Source: Caenorhabditis remanei
Lineage: Eukaryota; Nematoda; Chromadorea; Rhabditida; Rhabditidae
Reading direction: 5' to 3'
Assembly (NCBI RefSeq): GCF_010183535.1
Contig: NC_071333.1
Coordinates: 9,298,587-9,362,586 of the forward strand
DNA length: 64,000 nt
Below, piece by piece: positions 48,982-59,973 of this stretch; the first letter of the stretch is position 1, and each line of letters opens with the position of its first letter. Under the pieces are notes generated by a model. It was not told the origin of the DNA, made no database searches, and saw nothing but the letters and a program-made list of their open reading frames with translations. A program made the translations under genes and the position numbers.

Positions 48982-51048
48982 ATGACGTTGTCTCAACCAT
49001 CAACCCGCACTGTCGTTTTGATCATTGTTATTCTGGCTGCTCTTACCTGTACCCTCTTCAGTGTTGTCTGTCTAGGACATGATGCTACAGTTGCTGCTTT
49101 AACAAGTAAGTAACCTAAGGATTAATTTAACAAATGAAGAACAGAGTTTAAAGTTTCAGTCACTGCAATCCTGCTCTCTGGAGTAGGTATTCTAATGCTA
49201 ACTTTCTTCATCACGGACAAGAAGTCATCTCGACAACCAGCTGTGATTCTGAACACCGTTCGTTCAAACCCACACGATTTGTTTCAACTCACAGACCGAC
49301 CACCTCTTCCTTCCTGTAAGTTAGGGTTTCATAAAATTCAAAGTTTCTTATTTCGATTGCACTGTCTATCCCGGAAAAAGAAAAAGAAGAAACTGCTCGC
49401 TAATTAGGGGTTCCTCTTCATTCTCTCAGTGCTTTCCCAAGCGGAAACGTCGTCTTTGAAAGATAATCGGGGTAAAGAAACGAGAACCGACGGATGAGTG
49501 ATTGTAAAATTGCACACTGAAAGACAGTAATTCCATCTTTTATGTCACAATACACGCGTTCGAACATCTGTCTTTTCCTCTAACCGCGTAAAGCGCCTTT
49601 CACAGGCAGCTCCTGTTCTAAGACATTCTTTTGTCGGTAAGAACGGTTGACGTCACATACAAAATTCTGAATATTAGATTGGATCATGAGACGAGTCGCT
49701 GCCGGTCTAAATGGGTTGAGCTGGTGAAGAGAGTGGCGCGTGCAGAAACTGCGGAGACGTTAAAGGGGATTGATGGTTTTTCATTTAAATGGGCTCTAGC
49801 AGAAAACGAGTTGAGCAAGTCAATTTAAGAAATCTGAAAGGCACTTGAAGAAATATTATTTACTTGTAATGATTAGTACCGTATTGGATAGACTGGTTAC
49901 CCATCTTCCTTATTTATTCTACCGATTTCTTACCACATGGTCTTGGTTTATGGGGTCACCAAGTGGCAACATTTCATGTTCACATCTGTTCCCATAAAAA
50001 CCGTACTATTTGCATGGGTGCCCATCTTCGCGCGCGCGGACTAAACAGTGCGCTCATCCCGACCTTGACAGAATAAGGGACATCTGCTCCCATCATTGGC
50101 TATATAATGATCACTCTCCCGGCATTATAGTAAGCACAAGTGTTTGCTGCGAGGGAAGACGAATAAAACAATGGACATCTTGCACGAAACCTGCCTGACA
50201 CCCGTCTGTTACTCTAGCAATTACTTAGGGTTTACTCGGGTTTAATAAGTGAACTAAGTGGATTAATTATATTTTGTTTTATTAGAATAGACGGATGGCA
50301 GGGTATTGAAAATAACAATGATGAGAAAGATCGAATGACTGTCATGAAGGGTTGTATTTCAGATCCACCAACCTTCATCCCACCGTTTCCGATACCACCA
50401 CCACAAATCGTTCTTCCGGATAGCACAGTGCTTATCCAACCACCACCAGCAACGAACCCACCAACCTACGATGAAAGCGCGGACATTGAGGACCGTAGAA
50501 TCACTGAGTAATAATTATTTGGAAAAAATGAGTCATTTAATCATAATAGTTACAGTAACTCCAACGCACCACCAGCTTACAACCTGACCAATTTTGTTTC
50601 GGATAACAACATTGCCAGCTTCTCGCCTCCTCCTTACTACAGCCCGCCGAGCCCTTTTTTTGGGACATCAGTTCAAACAACTACGATGTACCTCTCCGCC
50701 GAAGAAATTTCTGATTCTCCAGTCCCAACTTCTCCAATCAACCCCCTTCGTTCGAACACAATTCGAGCACCATCCCCCGTTCGTCGTCATCCTGCGAGGA
50801 AGCCTCGTCGTCAATCTCCACGTCAACCGAAACCACAGCAAACAGCAGTTGTTATTGAAGATGAACAATCTGGAGCTTCCACTAGCACCGCCGTCCCAAA
50901 AACTCCAACTCGGTGAGAAATAAGACTCTTTGGAAACGTTCATTATAATATTACTTATTTCAGCACTCCCCTTCCTCAAATGTTCATCGACTGTTCGAAA
51001 GCCGAACCGACCCTTTTCACAATCAACGGTGAAGAGTCTATCATCTAA
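48982..51048 (+). CDS. Two-pass membrane protein with proline-rich tail and three PPxY motifs
   Basis: Five exons (48982-49105, 49160-49315, 50363-50507, 50556-50912, 50964-51048) encode about 288 residues. Two hydrophobic helices are packed at the N-terminus (VVLIIVILAALTCTLFSVV and ITAILLSGVGILMLTFFI), separated by a very short loop (CLGHDATVAAL). The rest is a Pro/Ser-rich cytoplasmic-type tail with PPTY, PPAY and PPPY motifs, a basic patch (RRHPARKPRRQSPRQPKPQ) and the end NGEESII. PPxY motifs recruit WW domains of Nedd4-family ubiquitin ligases; membrane adaptors of this layout route cargo for ubiquitination. That role is inference; the family is not recognised. The 1-kb intron 2 is unusually long for this gene. 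Poly(A) signal at 51329. Confidence 0.82.
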
Positions 51049-51328
51049 TTATCAACTTGCCCAAATATCCACGTTTTAGGCGGATTGTGGGACAAATGAT
51101 GGATAACCATCTCCTTCATCTCTCAACTTTCTTCTCTTCTCAAAATGTCTTCTGATCTCACTCCTGCTTTGTATTTATTGCATACAGGTTCGCCTGCCAA
51201 CTAAGTTATTACCGTCCGTCCGTAGTTTGCTTGTCATTCGCTCCCAACCCGTGAAAAAAATTGTAGTTTTCTCCATATTTTTCCTTCCCGATTTCTTCTC
51301 TCCCGTTGCAACCGATATTGAGTTTGCA

Positions 51329-51334
51329 AATAAA
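51329..51334 (+). terminator. Polyadenylation signal AATAAA
   Basis: Canonical AATAAA about 280 bp after the stop of the PPxY membrane protein gene and 96 bp before the convergent gene's stop at 51430. Confidence 0.55.
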
Positions 51335-51429
51335 GTTGAAAAATGTTATGACAAGTGTTTATTGAACTGTAATGGTGAATCAAGAGAGAAGAAGTAATCA
51401 TAAAATAATCAGAAAAATGGTGACAAAGT

Positions 51430-54041
51430 TTACAGCTCAAAAACTGAAGAAGGTATCCATCCGATAGTGTTATCCGATTTACGGCACAATGCAAATTCTC
51501 GTTCCATGTGAAGAATCTGCAACATTGACGTTATCAAATGTTAGAGTTAAGGCGCTAAGGTTCTTAAGAGACAACAAAACGCACCTCAACTTGCTCCATT
51601 GCATGAATACTGGCCTCTTCATCTCTTCTTTTTTCGTAATTGTGACGGGCACGGGCACTGATTGAGCGGAAGTATGGTTCTGGTTCAGGTTGCTCTTCGA
51701 TACGAAATATATTACGACTGAAACAACATATTTACTGGAAATCATATTATTTCAACGTTCTAAAACGTTTTATGATGGAAAACTTTCACCACGGAAGAAA
51801 TATCATTCCACTTTTTTCAATGGTTCTATCGTAAACATTCTGCTACAATTGCATAGAACAAAGCACAACGTTATCAGAAATCAATTGATGAAATTTTATT
51901 GCTAGAAATATCAAATGCTGAGTTTTTCTTTTCTCCAGGTGCGAAGTCTACATTCATTCCGAACTGAAAATTTGCGATCAGTTTCATCATCACACAATCT
52001 ACAAAATTTACAAAATTTACAGTTTTACGGCGTCATAAAATATTCAATTTTCAAACTTTGATGATTGTTTAACAACTCGCTTTTTGTTACTATCTTGAGA
52101 GAGATTGTTTTCAACACTTATCAGACCACCCTTTTTGAAGATTCTATTGTAAGAGGACTAGAGAAGGAAGTTGTTTTAACTTTTGATCTAAGGAATTCTC
52201 GTGCTAAACGAATAGTTAAAGATAAGTTATCATAAGAAAACTGAACCGGAACAAGATGACAAAAAAGTTTTTTTTAAAATTGTTGTAACTAAGGGTACGC
52301 GAATACCAAAAAGTGATGCATGGTAGTTCCTGTTACAAAACTGTAAACAATGTGAACGAAACAATATAAATAAAAAAGGCACCTCTTCTAAACATGTGTT
52401 CGTCTTGATCACAATTTCTGTCTAAATTAAATTTTACTTACACGTCTGGCCTTATCTTCCCACTTCCAGAATTCGAATGTTGTTGTCCCCCGTTTCTAGG
52501 TTGTTCCCATGAGTGATGCCTGAAAGAATAAACAGGAAGTGATGAGCATGCACGTCAATTTGCATTGTTTCTACAAGAGATTATAGGTTCTGAGTCGCCA
52601 CCGCAAGTTTGTTTTTTGTCTCCTTCCACCCACCCGGTAGGCAGATTACGCACGTGAAACATGATAGTTTTTGTTAGTCCAGAATAAAGTGGAATTACTG
52701 TCTGAATTCCTATTAATCTAACGGAAGGAATGTTTGATTGACATATCATTAACCGTACCCAGAATCCTGTTTCTCTGCTTCCAACTGTTTTCTCATAATT
52801 TGGCATATTTCACAATCCTCGATTCCCCGGTCTCCACGAAGAGTATCAAACTTTTTGTGATTTTCCAAATGACGCAAGAAGGCCTTGTTTTGATCAGAAG
52901 CCACAGGAGCTGCTGTAAAAAAGTGTTCTGTTTTCGCGCCTTTACTTTTTTGTGATAATGAAATGTGTTGATGATTTACTGTCAAACTGATGAGTTTGCT
53001 CTAAAAAAGTGTCAACAACTGTAATCGGAACAACTCAACAATTCATTTACGAAAATGTCAATTGTGCCAGTTAGACAAAATACCCATCTCTCACAAGCTA
53101 CCTTATGATGATAGCACTCATGATTGATAGAGTTAGAGAAAAAATTAGACGCCAGACTGACGGCAAATCCTTATCATGAAAATTCACAATTTTACGGCCA
53201 CTCAAACATGGAATTTTGAGCGAAGAAAAAAGAAAAAATTTTAGAGTCGAGCAAACTCCATTGTCTTCTAGGCGTTTTATCTAACTAGAAGAGCGCAGTG
53301 CAAAATAAAGGTCCAAAAACCAAATTAGACGTACCAGAAAGTTCAAAACTCTGATTTACAAAGTTGGGTGTGGCCATTCCTGGAAGAACAGGGACACCGA
53401 TTTGTTTGATGTGTTCTTTGGTGGACATGTGACGCTCTTCTTCATTACGATCTTCCATATATGAATGCTGCTTAATCTGAAATTAATTAGATGCTACGGT
53501 GTCAAACATTTCAGTTTTATGCTTTACATGGATTTCATAAGACTGTGTTGCCTTCATTTTGTCAATATAGACATTTTAAAATAGAACGAAAAACATCATA
53601 CTCATAGTGTGTTTACGATAAAAGTTGTTCTAATTCAAACATGTATTCCTCTCAAACAACTGTTCGAAAACATTTACCTAATTTTTGAAGCTCAAAAACG
53701 TTTCTTTTAAGTTCTGGGAAATGATTTACCTCTGGATAGTTAAAGTTTTCATCAGGAAGTTTTGAGGCGGGTTGACGATTCAAGTTGGTGGGTCTTTGGA
53801 AACTTGGTTGCTTTTGTACTGGTTGTGAGACTTCTATGGGGATTGTGATTGGTGGTAGTTGTACTTCAATTTCTCTGAATTCCGGAACGTTCGGTGGTGC
53901 AAAATCCAATCCAATATTATTCAGAGATGGTCTATTCTTCTGCTTGTGATTCTTCAGAGTATAATCCGGAGTTGGAATATAAGGGTTTCTATGTCGGTCG
54001 TTGAAGTCATAATCGGGAACTGGGACGTGAAAACGTGACAT
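51430..54041 (-). CDS. Intrinsically disordered protein with N-terminal PDY repeats
   Basis: Six exons (54041-53730, 53476-53335, 52912-52759, 52519-52442, 51717-51585, 51516-51430) join in frame to about 301 residues. The N-terminus has two copies of a (V/I)PxPDY motif: FHVPVPDYDF and PYIPTPDYTL. Pro/Gln-rich disorder follows, then a charged segment (SYMEDRNEEERHMSTKEH), a short helical CEICQIMRKQLEAEKQ stretch with a CxxC pair, a Gly/Ser-rich linker and a helix-rich C-terminus (ARARHNYEKRRDEEASIHAMEQVE) ending SSVFEL. An in-frame ATG at 54080 would add 13 residues; 54041 is preferred as the first start with the repeat directly behind it. No known domain is recognised. It is convergent with the PPxY gene. 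Confidence 0.78.
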
Positions 54042-54899
54042 GATCAAGTGGTAGGAAAGTCGAATGAAATGAATGAACAAAGCAATGAGGCGCCGAGCCT
54101 CGTTTTTTTGTTGTGCTCTTTACCGTCTCTCCGTTTTTGCCGTTTTCCCTGTTTGCTCTTGTTTCAGGGGGCGCGTCCAGCGTTTTCTCGTTTTTCCTAC
54201 ATCATACTGTTATCTATCATGTGTCCTTGAAAGATAACCAAATTTTTTCAAAGGGTGTGAAGGTAACGGATGATGAGCTCATCATTAATGATGGACGTGA
54301 TTCCATTATTCATAACTTGAGAGGAAATGTCAAGATAGCAGGGTTATCATCAAAATAATGACACTAAATTTCAGAGAAGTTCATGTCTGGTTATTGCGTA
54401 ATTTGAAGGTGACGTGCATTCTGTTCGCCAGTAATCATTATTGAAATCACAAATTAAACACAGACTGGAAAATATCAAGGACGATTTTTTGAAAGAAGTA
54501 TATTACAAGGAGGAAGAAAACTCAAGAAGAGAATTGAACAGTTTTTCAAACATTCATGTATTCATAGTTTCAAAACCTTGTTTCAAATTTTTTTTTGAAA
54601 AACTAATTTGAATCTTATTTGAGTTTTTATGACATTTTTCAACTGTATCATAATACAGTGAAAGGTAGAACATAGAATAAAGTGGATTGAATTCTGTGTT
54701 CGAAAAACATTGTTATGTTATTTTTAATTTTCAGTTCTTTCTATTCTCTACAACTTTTCAAAGCAATTAATTAATTTACATTCATCCGGATCCAACTGGC
54801 ACATTTCACTCCAACATTTACCCGCTGTCTCCGTGCGGTCATACCAAATGGCCACCGCCCGCATTGTTATCTACGACCAACAGCCTAGAGGGACTCGCT
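54042..54899. other. Spacer before tRNA
   Basis: No gene is supported. A + strand frame at 54113-54358 ending in KIAGLSSK has no splice or motif support. The left end probably contains the promoter of the PDY-repeat gene. Confidence 0.4.
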
Positions 54900-54919
54900 G
54901 CTTCCGTGGCGCAATAGGC

Positions 54920-54955
<36 letters not shown>

Positions 54956-54972
54956 GAGCCCACCCGGGAGCG
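54900..54972 (+). tRNA. tRNA-Asn (anticodon GTT)
   Basis: The 73-nt sequence is identical to the intronic tRNA at 22936 across the entire cloverleaf, including the A- and B-boxes, and has its own TTTTTT terminator four bases downstream. Flanks differ from those of the first copy. It stands alone in intergenic DNA. Confidence 0.96.
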
Positions 54973-57480
54973 AAACTTTTTTGAATTATTTGAGCAATTA
55001 GTTATCCAAAAGCGATATTAGAATTAAAATTATAGTTTTTTTTTCTCGCAAAGCAGACGTTAGAAAATTTGTAAGCTCTTCCTCGAGGTTCATTTCTTCA
55101 ATTTTTCTCTTCTTCATAACTTGAACCTATTCAAACACACGCCCTCCTCAGAGTTAATTTTGGAAATTGTATGATGGTGAAAACTGAGATTGATCGTCAA
55201 AAGCCATTTTTAATGAAACACACGTTGTAAACTTATAGTTTCTATTTAAATTCACCGTCTTCATATCAGTTTGAAACATTGCCGTTTTTGCAAACTGAAA
55301 ACATCCAGAAGGTTTATTTAACCTTTTATTAAACTTTATTTTGCCATGTAACATTGTTAATGATTTGCACTTGGCATTTATCATTTTTATTGATAGCGCG
55401 CATTTTGTATTAATAACAGCAGCTGAAAATTCAATATTTGTGATGATTGTGAACTCAAGGTAACCAATACTTGAAGTCTGTTCAATATGAAGTAAAACAA
55501 AATCACTTTATTTCATGACAAAGAAATTTTTGACCTATGTCATAAAGCACAATAAAATACTTGATTATTTAAAGTTTTTCTGAAACCACGAATGTTTCTC
55601 AAGACTATTGAAAATGTATTCAATGATTATGGTTTTTTAATTACATATTAATTATAGTTCATAAGAAAGTTTGAATTATTATAATGACCTGCAAATCACT
55701 CTATCGCGACAGGACATTTGGTTCAAGTCACAGTTTGTAAAACTTCTTTTCCAGTAGAAAAAGCCATGCCATGTTTTCATCATGTTTGACCTGCACTCAG
55801 ACACAAATATGTCTCTTAAACATTCTTCACATTACTCACTCGCTTGACTTTACAGATTCAAAATGAATAAGGAAACACACGAAATACTCAGAAATTAAGA
55901 GTGATTTTTATTATTTCGAAGAATTTCGATCACCATGAAAGATTTTAATGAGTTTTGTGTGTTTGAATGATTTTAGATGGATTTCAATGGTATTTATGTA
56001 ATAAAATTTCAGCTTGATGAAACAAAATCGACCTATTAATCGACATATTAATTTCTAAAATCAAATTGTCTTTATTCCATTCATTCCACGTTGCTCTTTT
56101 TTAACTGGCTGAACCCAAGCAGAGTTCTTATTTCTCATTCAGATTTCAATCCGTTTTCACGGCAAAAGCATATGGTGGAAAAGAATCCTCAGGAAAATAA
56201 TTATACCTGCAGCTGTTTCCCATTATTATCGTATAGGCAATCCACGACTTTACATTCAAAGGCCAGCATAGGGAGCGGTAAATAACTCATTGGAAAGATG
56301 GAGTGTGATGTCGGTTATTCTTCATAAGATCATCTAAGATAGATGACTGGGGAAGAACACGTCGTATATTCCATTCAAACTGTCCATCACAGAAGAATTA
56401 TGAAGACTGTCACATTACCACATGGACGCATTTGTATCCAACACCTGTCATTAAATCCAATAAGACCTGGAATGTCTACATTTGATCTTATCTCCACGAT
56501 TACTTTCTTAAAATACATGAGATAATCTAACACATGGGGAACATAAAAAAGATCTAAATAAGAGACATAAAACAATGAATCTTATTGATTTTAGAGATGA
56601 CGTTCCCATTTTCTTTCTGAACTTCCGAGACACCGTACTTGTTGTCTATTTTTTGTATGCTTTGGATTCTTCTAGGCCCCGGCCAATGAAATATAAAACA
56701 TTCTCTATATGACTCAAACAATGTGGGAATTAAATTTAAGAAGACATTTTAAGAAAATAATCTAAAACAAGCCATTAGCAACCTATACCATGGTTTTTGG
56801 GCCCTGATTCCTGGTTACATTAGTACGGTAGGTGCTCAGAGGTCAAAAATAATATTCTTTGTGTTTTTTCTTGAAATCTAGAATTTTCATCATAATTTAT
56901 GCACAATTAGTATATACTCTTCAAGAGTTATTAGATCTGAATAGGTTTTCCTCCTGAGTTCTCGTCAAAAACCAAAGTTTTTTAAATGAAATTTTGACAA
57001 TAAATCCAAAAAGTAGACTTTTATTTGAAAACCGCTACGAGAATACTTTGAGATTGAAATTTTTTATGAAATTTTAAATTCTTTACGTATATCGTAATAT
57101 TGTAAAATGCTGAACATTTTTTGTTGTGGTACTTTTTCTAAACTGACAATTAAAAAAATCATGTCCAATCAACACAAATTTCATTTTGCACCGCTTATTA
57201 AAAAAACGTTTCTTTTTTTCAACTTCCACAAAGGTTCAACTTTTAAATGTTGTCTGCTAAGAAGTTGACTCTCGCTCTGTAATTATCTTCAAGGTTCAGA
57301 TCTCCATTTCTCTTGCTGACACCCAAAACCAGCGCATCCAATTTCCCGAATGCAGTGGGCAGTTGTTCGATGACACGTCTAAACCCAGCAAACGTTTTCT
57401 TTCTTTTTCTTATTGATCTGCTCTTCTATTCTCATTTTAAGTCGTCGCTTTTCCGTTTTCGAGGCGCAGAGAACCGCTTG
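54973..57480. other. AT-rich spacer
   Basis: About 2.5 kb without a supported gene. Very AT-rich, with short frames in all phases. The GA-rich block at 57480-57740 that follows looks like promoter DNA of the short-ORF transcript. Confidence 0.5.
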
Positions 57481-57814
57481 AAAGAGCGCGAGATGTTGGA
57501 AATAGTATTGTGAAAGAAGCAGAGCAGAAAACGGGCAACGTGTACTTCTGCAGTCGTATCGCATCGTGCTGGGAGAGAGTGAAAGAGAGAAAAGGGAAAA
57601 GAAAGAAAGGAAAATGGGAGGTACATGAAAGACAAGGCAGAATGGAGAGACCACACACATTATCTCTCCGGGGAAGAGAGAGGGTCGTTTCGTTTTGGCA
57701 GTTGTTCCCTCCGGCCGGGCTGGTGGTCGGTCGTCTCTCGAATATTCGGAACAACCCAATGTAAATGTAAGTTTCTTTCGGTTTCTTTCTTCAGAGAATA
57801 AGTCTTAGTTTTCA

Positions 57815-57897
57815 GATTGTCTTCATCATCATCATCATAATTTCATATTTAATCTCGTCATGCTCTACTCCCTTCTTCCCCGTGTAAATATTGTATA
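57815..57897 (+). other. Probable non-coding leader exon of the short-ORF transcript
   Basis: A GTTTTCAG acceptor ends at 57814 and a GTGAGT donor begins at 57898. A further donor GTAAGT lies at 57769 upstream and an acceptor TTTTTCAG ends at 57954 downstream. The intervening exon is stopped in every useful frame. The chain of strong splice sites indicates a spliced transcript running into the 58005 ORF. Confidence 0.4.
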
Positions 57898-58004
57898 GGT
57901 GAGTCATAATTTGTTCATTTGTTTGGACGTTGTAACAATTAAGATATTTTTCAGAACCTGGTACGATAGACTGCTTACTGAATAGCGGTATTTCGTTCAA
58001 CAGG

Positions 58005-58189
58005 ATGCTTTTTTTTGAATTCTGGTTTTCGATTTTTGGTTTTTCGGATTGGCAGGTCTTCCTGGTGAAGCTCGCTAGGAAGAAAAAAGTAAGTTAGTCA
58101 GGTTAACAATGTCTCTTTAACAATTTTTCATTTTATAGAAATGGACGTCGACTACGCCACCACTCCCCAATAATCCCACATGGAGTTAG
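58005..58189 (+). CDS. Spliced short ORF (44 residues) in an otherwise non-coding transcript
   Basis: ATG at 58005 opens a frame that runs through a GTAAGT donor (exon end 58088) and a TTTTATAG acceptor (exon start 58139) in phase to TAG at 58187-58189. The peptide is a hydrophobic, aromatic N-terminus (FWFSIFGFSDWQVFLVKL) with a basic hinge (ARKKKKW) and the tail TSTTPPLPNNPTWS. No family is recognised. A TTTTTCAG acceptor lies 50 bp upstream and a roughly 520-bp AT-rich 3' part ends at an AATAAA at 58711. It may encode a micro-peptide or simply be a long non-coding RNA with an accidental frame. Confidence 0.4.
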
Positions 58190-58710
58190 TTAGTTAGTTA
58201 GGTTTTTTAAAGTTTATTTTTATTGTAGTTTTAATTTTTTAGTCAACATACGACGTATCTATCCTTTTAGTTTAGTTTTAGTTTTCCTGTTTAAAATACT
58301 TTGTATTGTAGGTTTATAGGTTTTAATTAGTTTAGTCAACACAACCGCATATCTTTATTTTAGTAGTTTTTATATTTTAATCAACAAGCCGCGCATCTAT
58401 TCTCTTAGTTTATTATTTTTATTTAGTTTTCCTGTATATAAGTCATTATACCGTATATCTAGCCTAGTTTTTTTGTAGAGTAATAGAACCACATATAGCT
58501 TTTAGTGTAGTTTTTTATTTGTATATATTGTAAATTAAGGTTTTTATCAACCTCATTTCAGCGTATCTGTGCATATTAGTTGTTTTTTAGTTGTTAGATT
58601 TTTTGCGTGTAGTTCCCTTTTGCTAGAACCTCATTTAGTGTTTTTGTTTCATTTTTTAGTTGTTATTTTTGTATGTAATTTACTTTACCTAATATAACCG
58701 ACATTTCTTT
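58190..58710 (+). other. T/A/G-rich 3' region with TTAG iterations
   Basis: This stretch begins with several tandem TTAG units (58184-58200) and is full of variants of TTAGTTTT and GTATAT. It has no coding frame and looks like the 3' UTR of the preceding short-ORF transcript. Confidence 0.45.
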
Positions 58711-58716
58711 AATAAA
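58711..58716 (+). terminator. Polyadenylation signal AATAAA
   Basis: AATAAATTTTTATAAATAAA at 58711-58730 holds two overlapping-style signals at the end of the T-rich 3' region. Confidence 0.5.
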
Positions 58717-58730
58717 TTTTTATAAATAAA

Positions 58731-59734
58731 AAAACCCTGTTCCTGTTTGTATTGCTTCCAACTTTTGAAGTTGATGAAAGGATGTGTCCTTATAAAATAC
58801 TTCCATTTTACAGGTTTTTCAGATTTTCAAATGTTTCAAAAGACGATGAGCTGTGAGAACATTCTCGAAACATATCAGAATGAAGTTTATCGATCGCACT
58901 TGGACGCATATATCGAATTTAGAAACACAAGAAAACACAAGCAAAAAGTTGGAGCTTTGGAAACAGAAAATACAGACATTTACAGAATAAACTGGGTATC
59001 TGAATATTTTAGAGTCATCTATTTGGGCATTTGCCAACTGCTCTGGATTAAGATACGACACTCTTCACACTTCAACACATCAATATTGCTTTTTCAAAGA
59101 AGTGGTTGGCACTGATTTCTACGTTTTGGAACATTTTGGGAAATTACGGATCTGTCAAGCTCTACAACGCAATCAGCCTTGCCTGCAGTCATTCATCTAA
59201 TGCTACATGCAGAACTCTTGGAAGTTGGCAAAATGGGGAATATTGAAAACAGGGGAGAGGGAACAATTCTAAAAATAGAGTGAATTTTTAAAAAGACTCA
59301 TACTTGTGAAAGAAATCTACTGACAAAAGATGATAAACTGAAGTTGATGATTTCACAACGACATCTGAAAATCATTTTCCAAACGGACTTTCAGAAACAG
59401 GGGAAAGTGAACAAGCTAACGTCGGAACAACAAACTGTTGGGAAATGTGGTCATACTATATTGTTGTCACTTTAAAACTGCTCGAAGAAAATTTGTCATC
59501 ATTTGAATTTTTTCAAATGAAACTCACATATGACCAGTTTCTTACTAAAAGTATAAATTCCAAGATAGACGACTATTTACCGTTCAGATTCAAGACAATG
59601 ATGATGATACTACACTGTATCCTACTATTACCTCATGTTCTTTCAAAAGACGGTATAACAATCCGGACCACTATAAATGTTACCGTGGTGACCTACTTCA
59701 TAAAACAAAAAGGGGAGAGAGACCGAACGAGTGC
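58731..59734. other. Unassigned region with long open frames
   Basis: Open frames occur at 58747-59115 and 59445-59795, the latter containing a signal-peptide-like MMMILHCILLLPHVLSKDG. Neither has consistent splice partners or a recognised domain. They may be decayed coding sequence or chance; no gene is called. Confidence 0.35.
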
Positions 59735-59746
59735 GAGAGACGCAGA
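59735..59746 (+). promoter_or_regulatory. GAGAGACGCAGA promoter-type motif
   Basis: GAGAGACGCAGA lies in a GA-rich block about 200 bp before a TATTTTCAG acceptor at 59937. The same GAGACGCAGA/TCTGCGTCTC word is widespread in Caenorhabditis promoters. It supports transcription start just upstream of the unassigned gene at 59974. Confidence 0.4.
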
Positions 59747-59973
59747 CGGAGAAGGGACCATCTTGTACGGCAGGCGGTCGGCGCGCACTGTTTGATTATC
59801 GATTTCCGCCTGGTGGACAGTTGGTGTTCCCATTCACCCACTCTCGTTGTTTTTCCGGTTTTACAAGCTCATTTCGCTACTTCGAATTACTTAATTGTCA
59901 TTTATTTTTATTTTTTACAATCTAATTGTATTTTCAGTGTCAGTGTTTCTTACTGGCACAACGTCACCAATTC

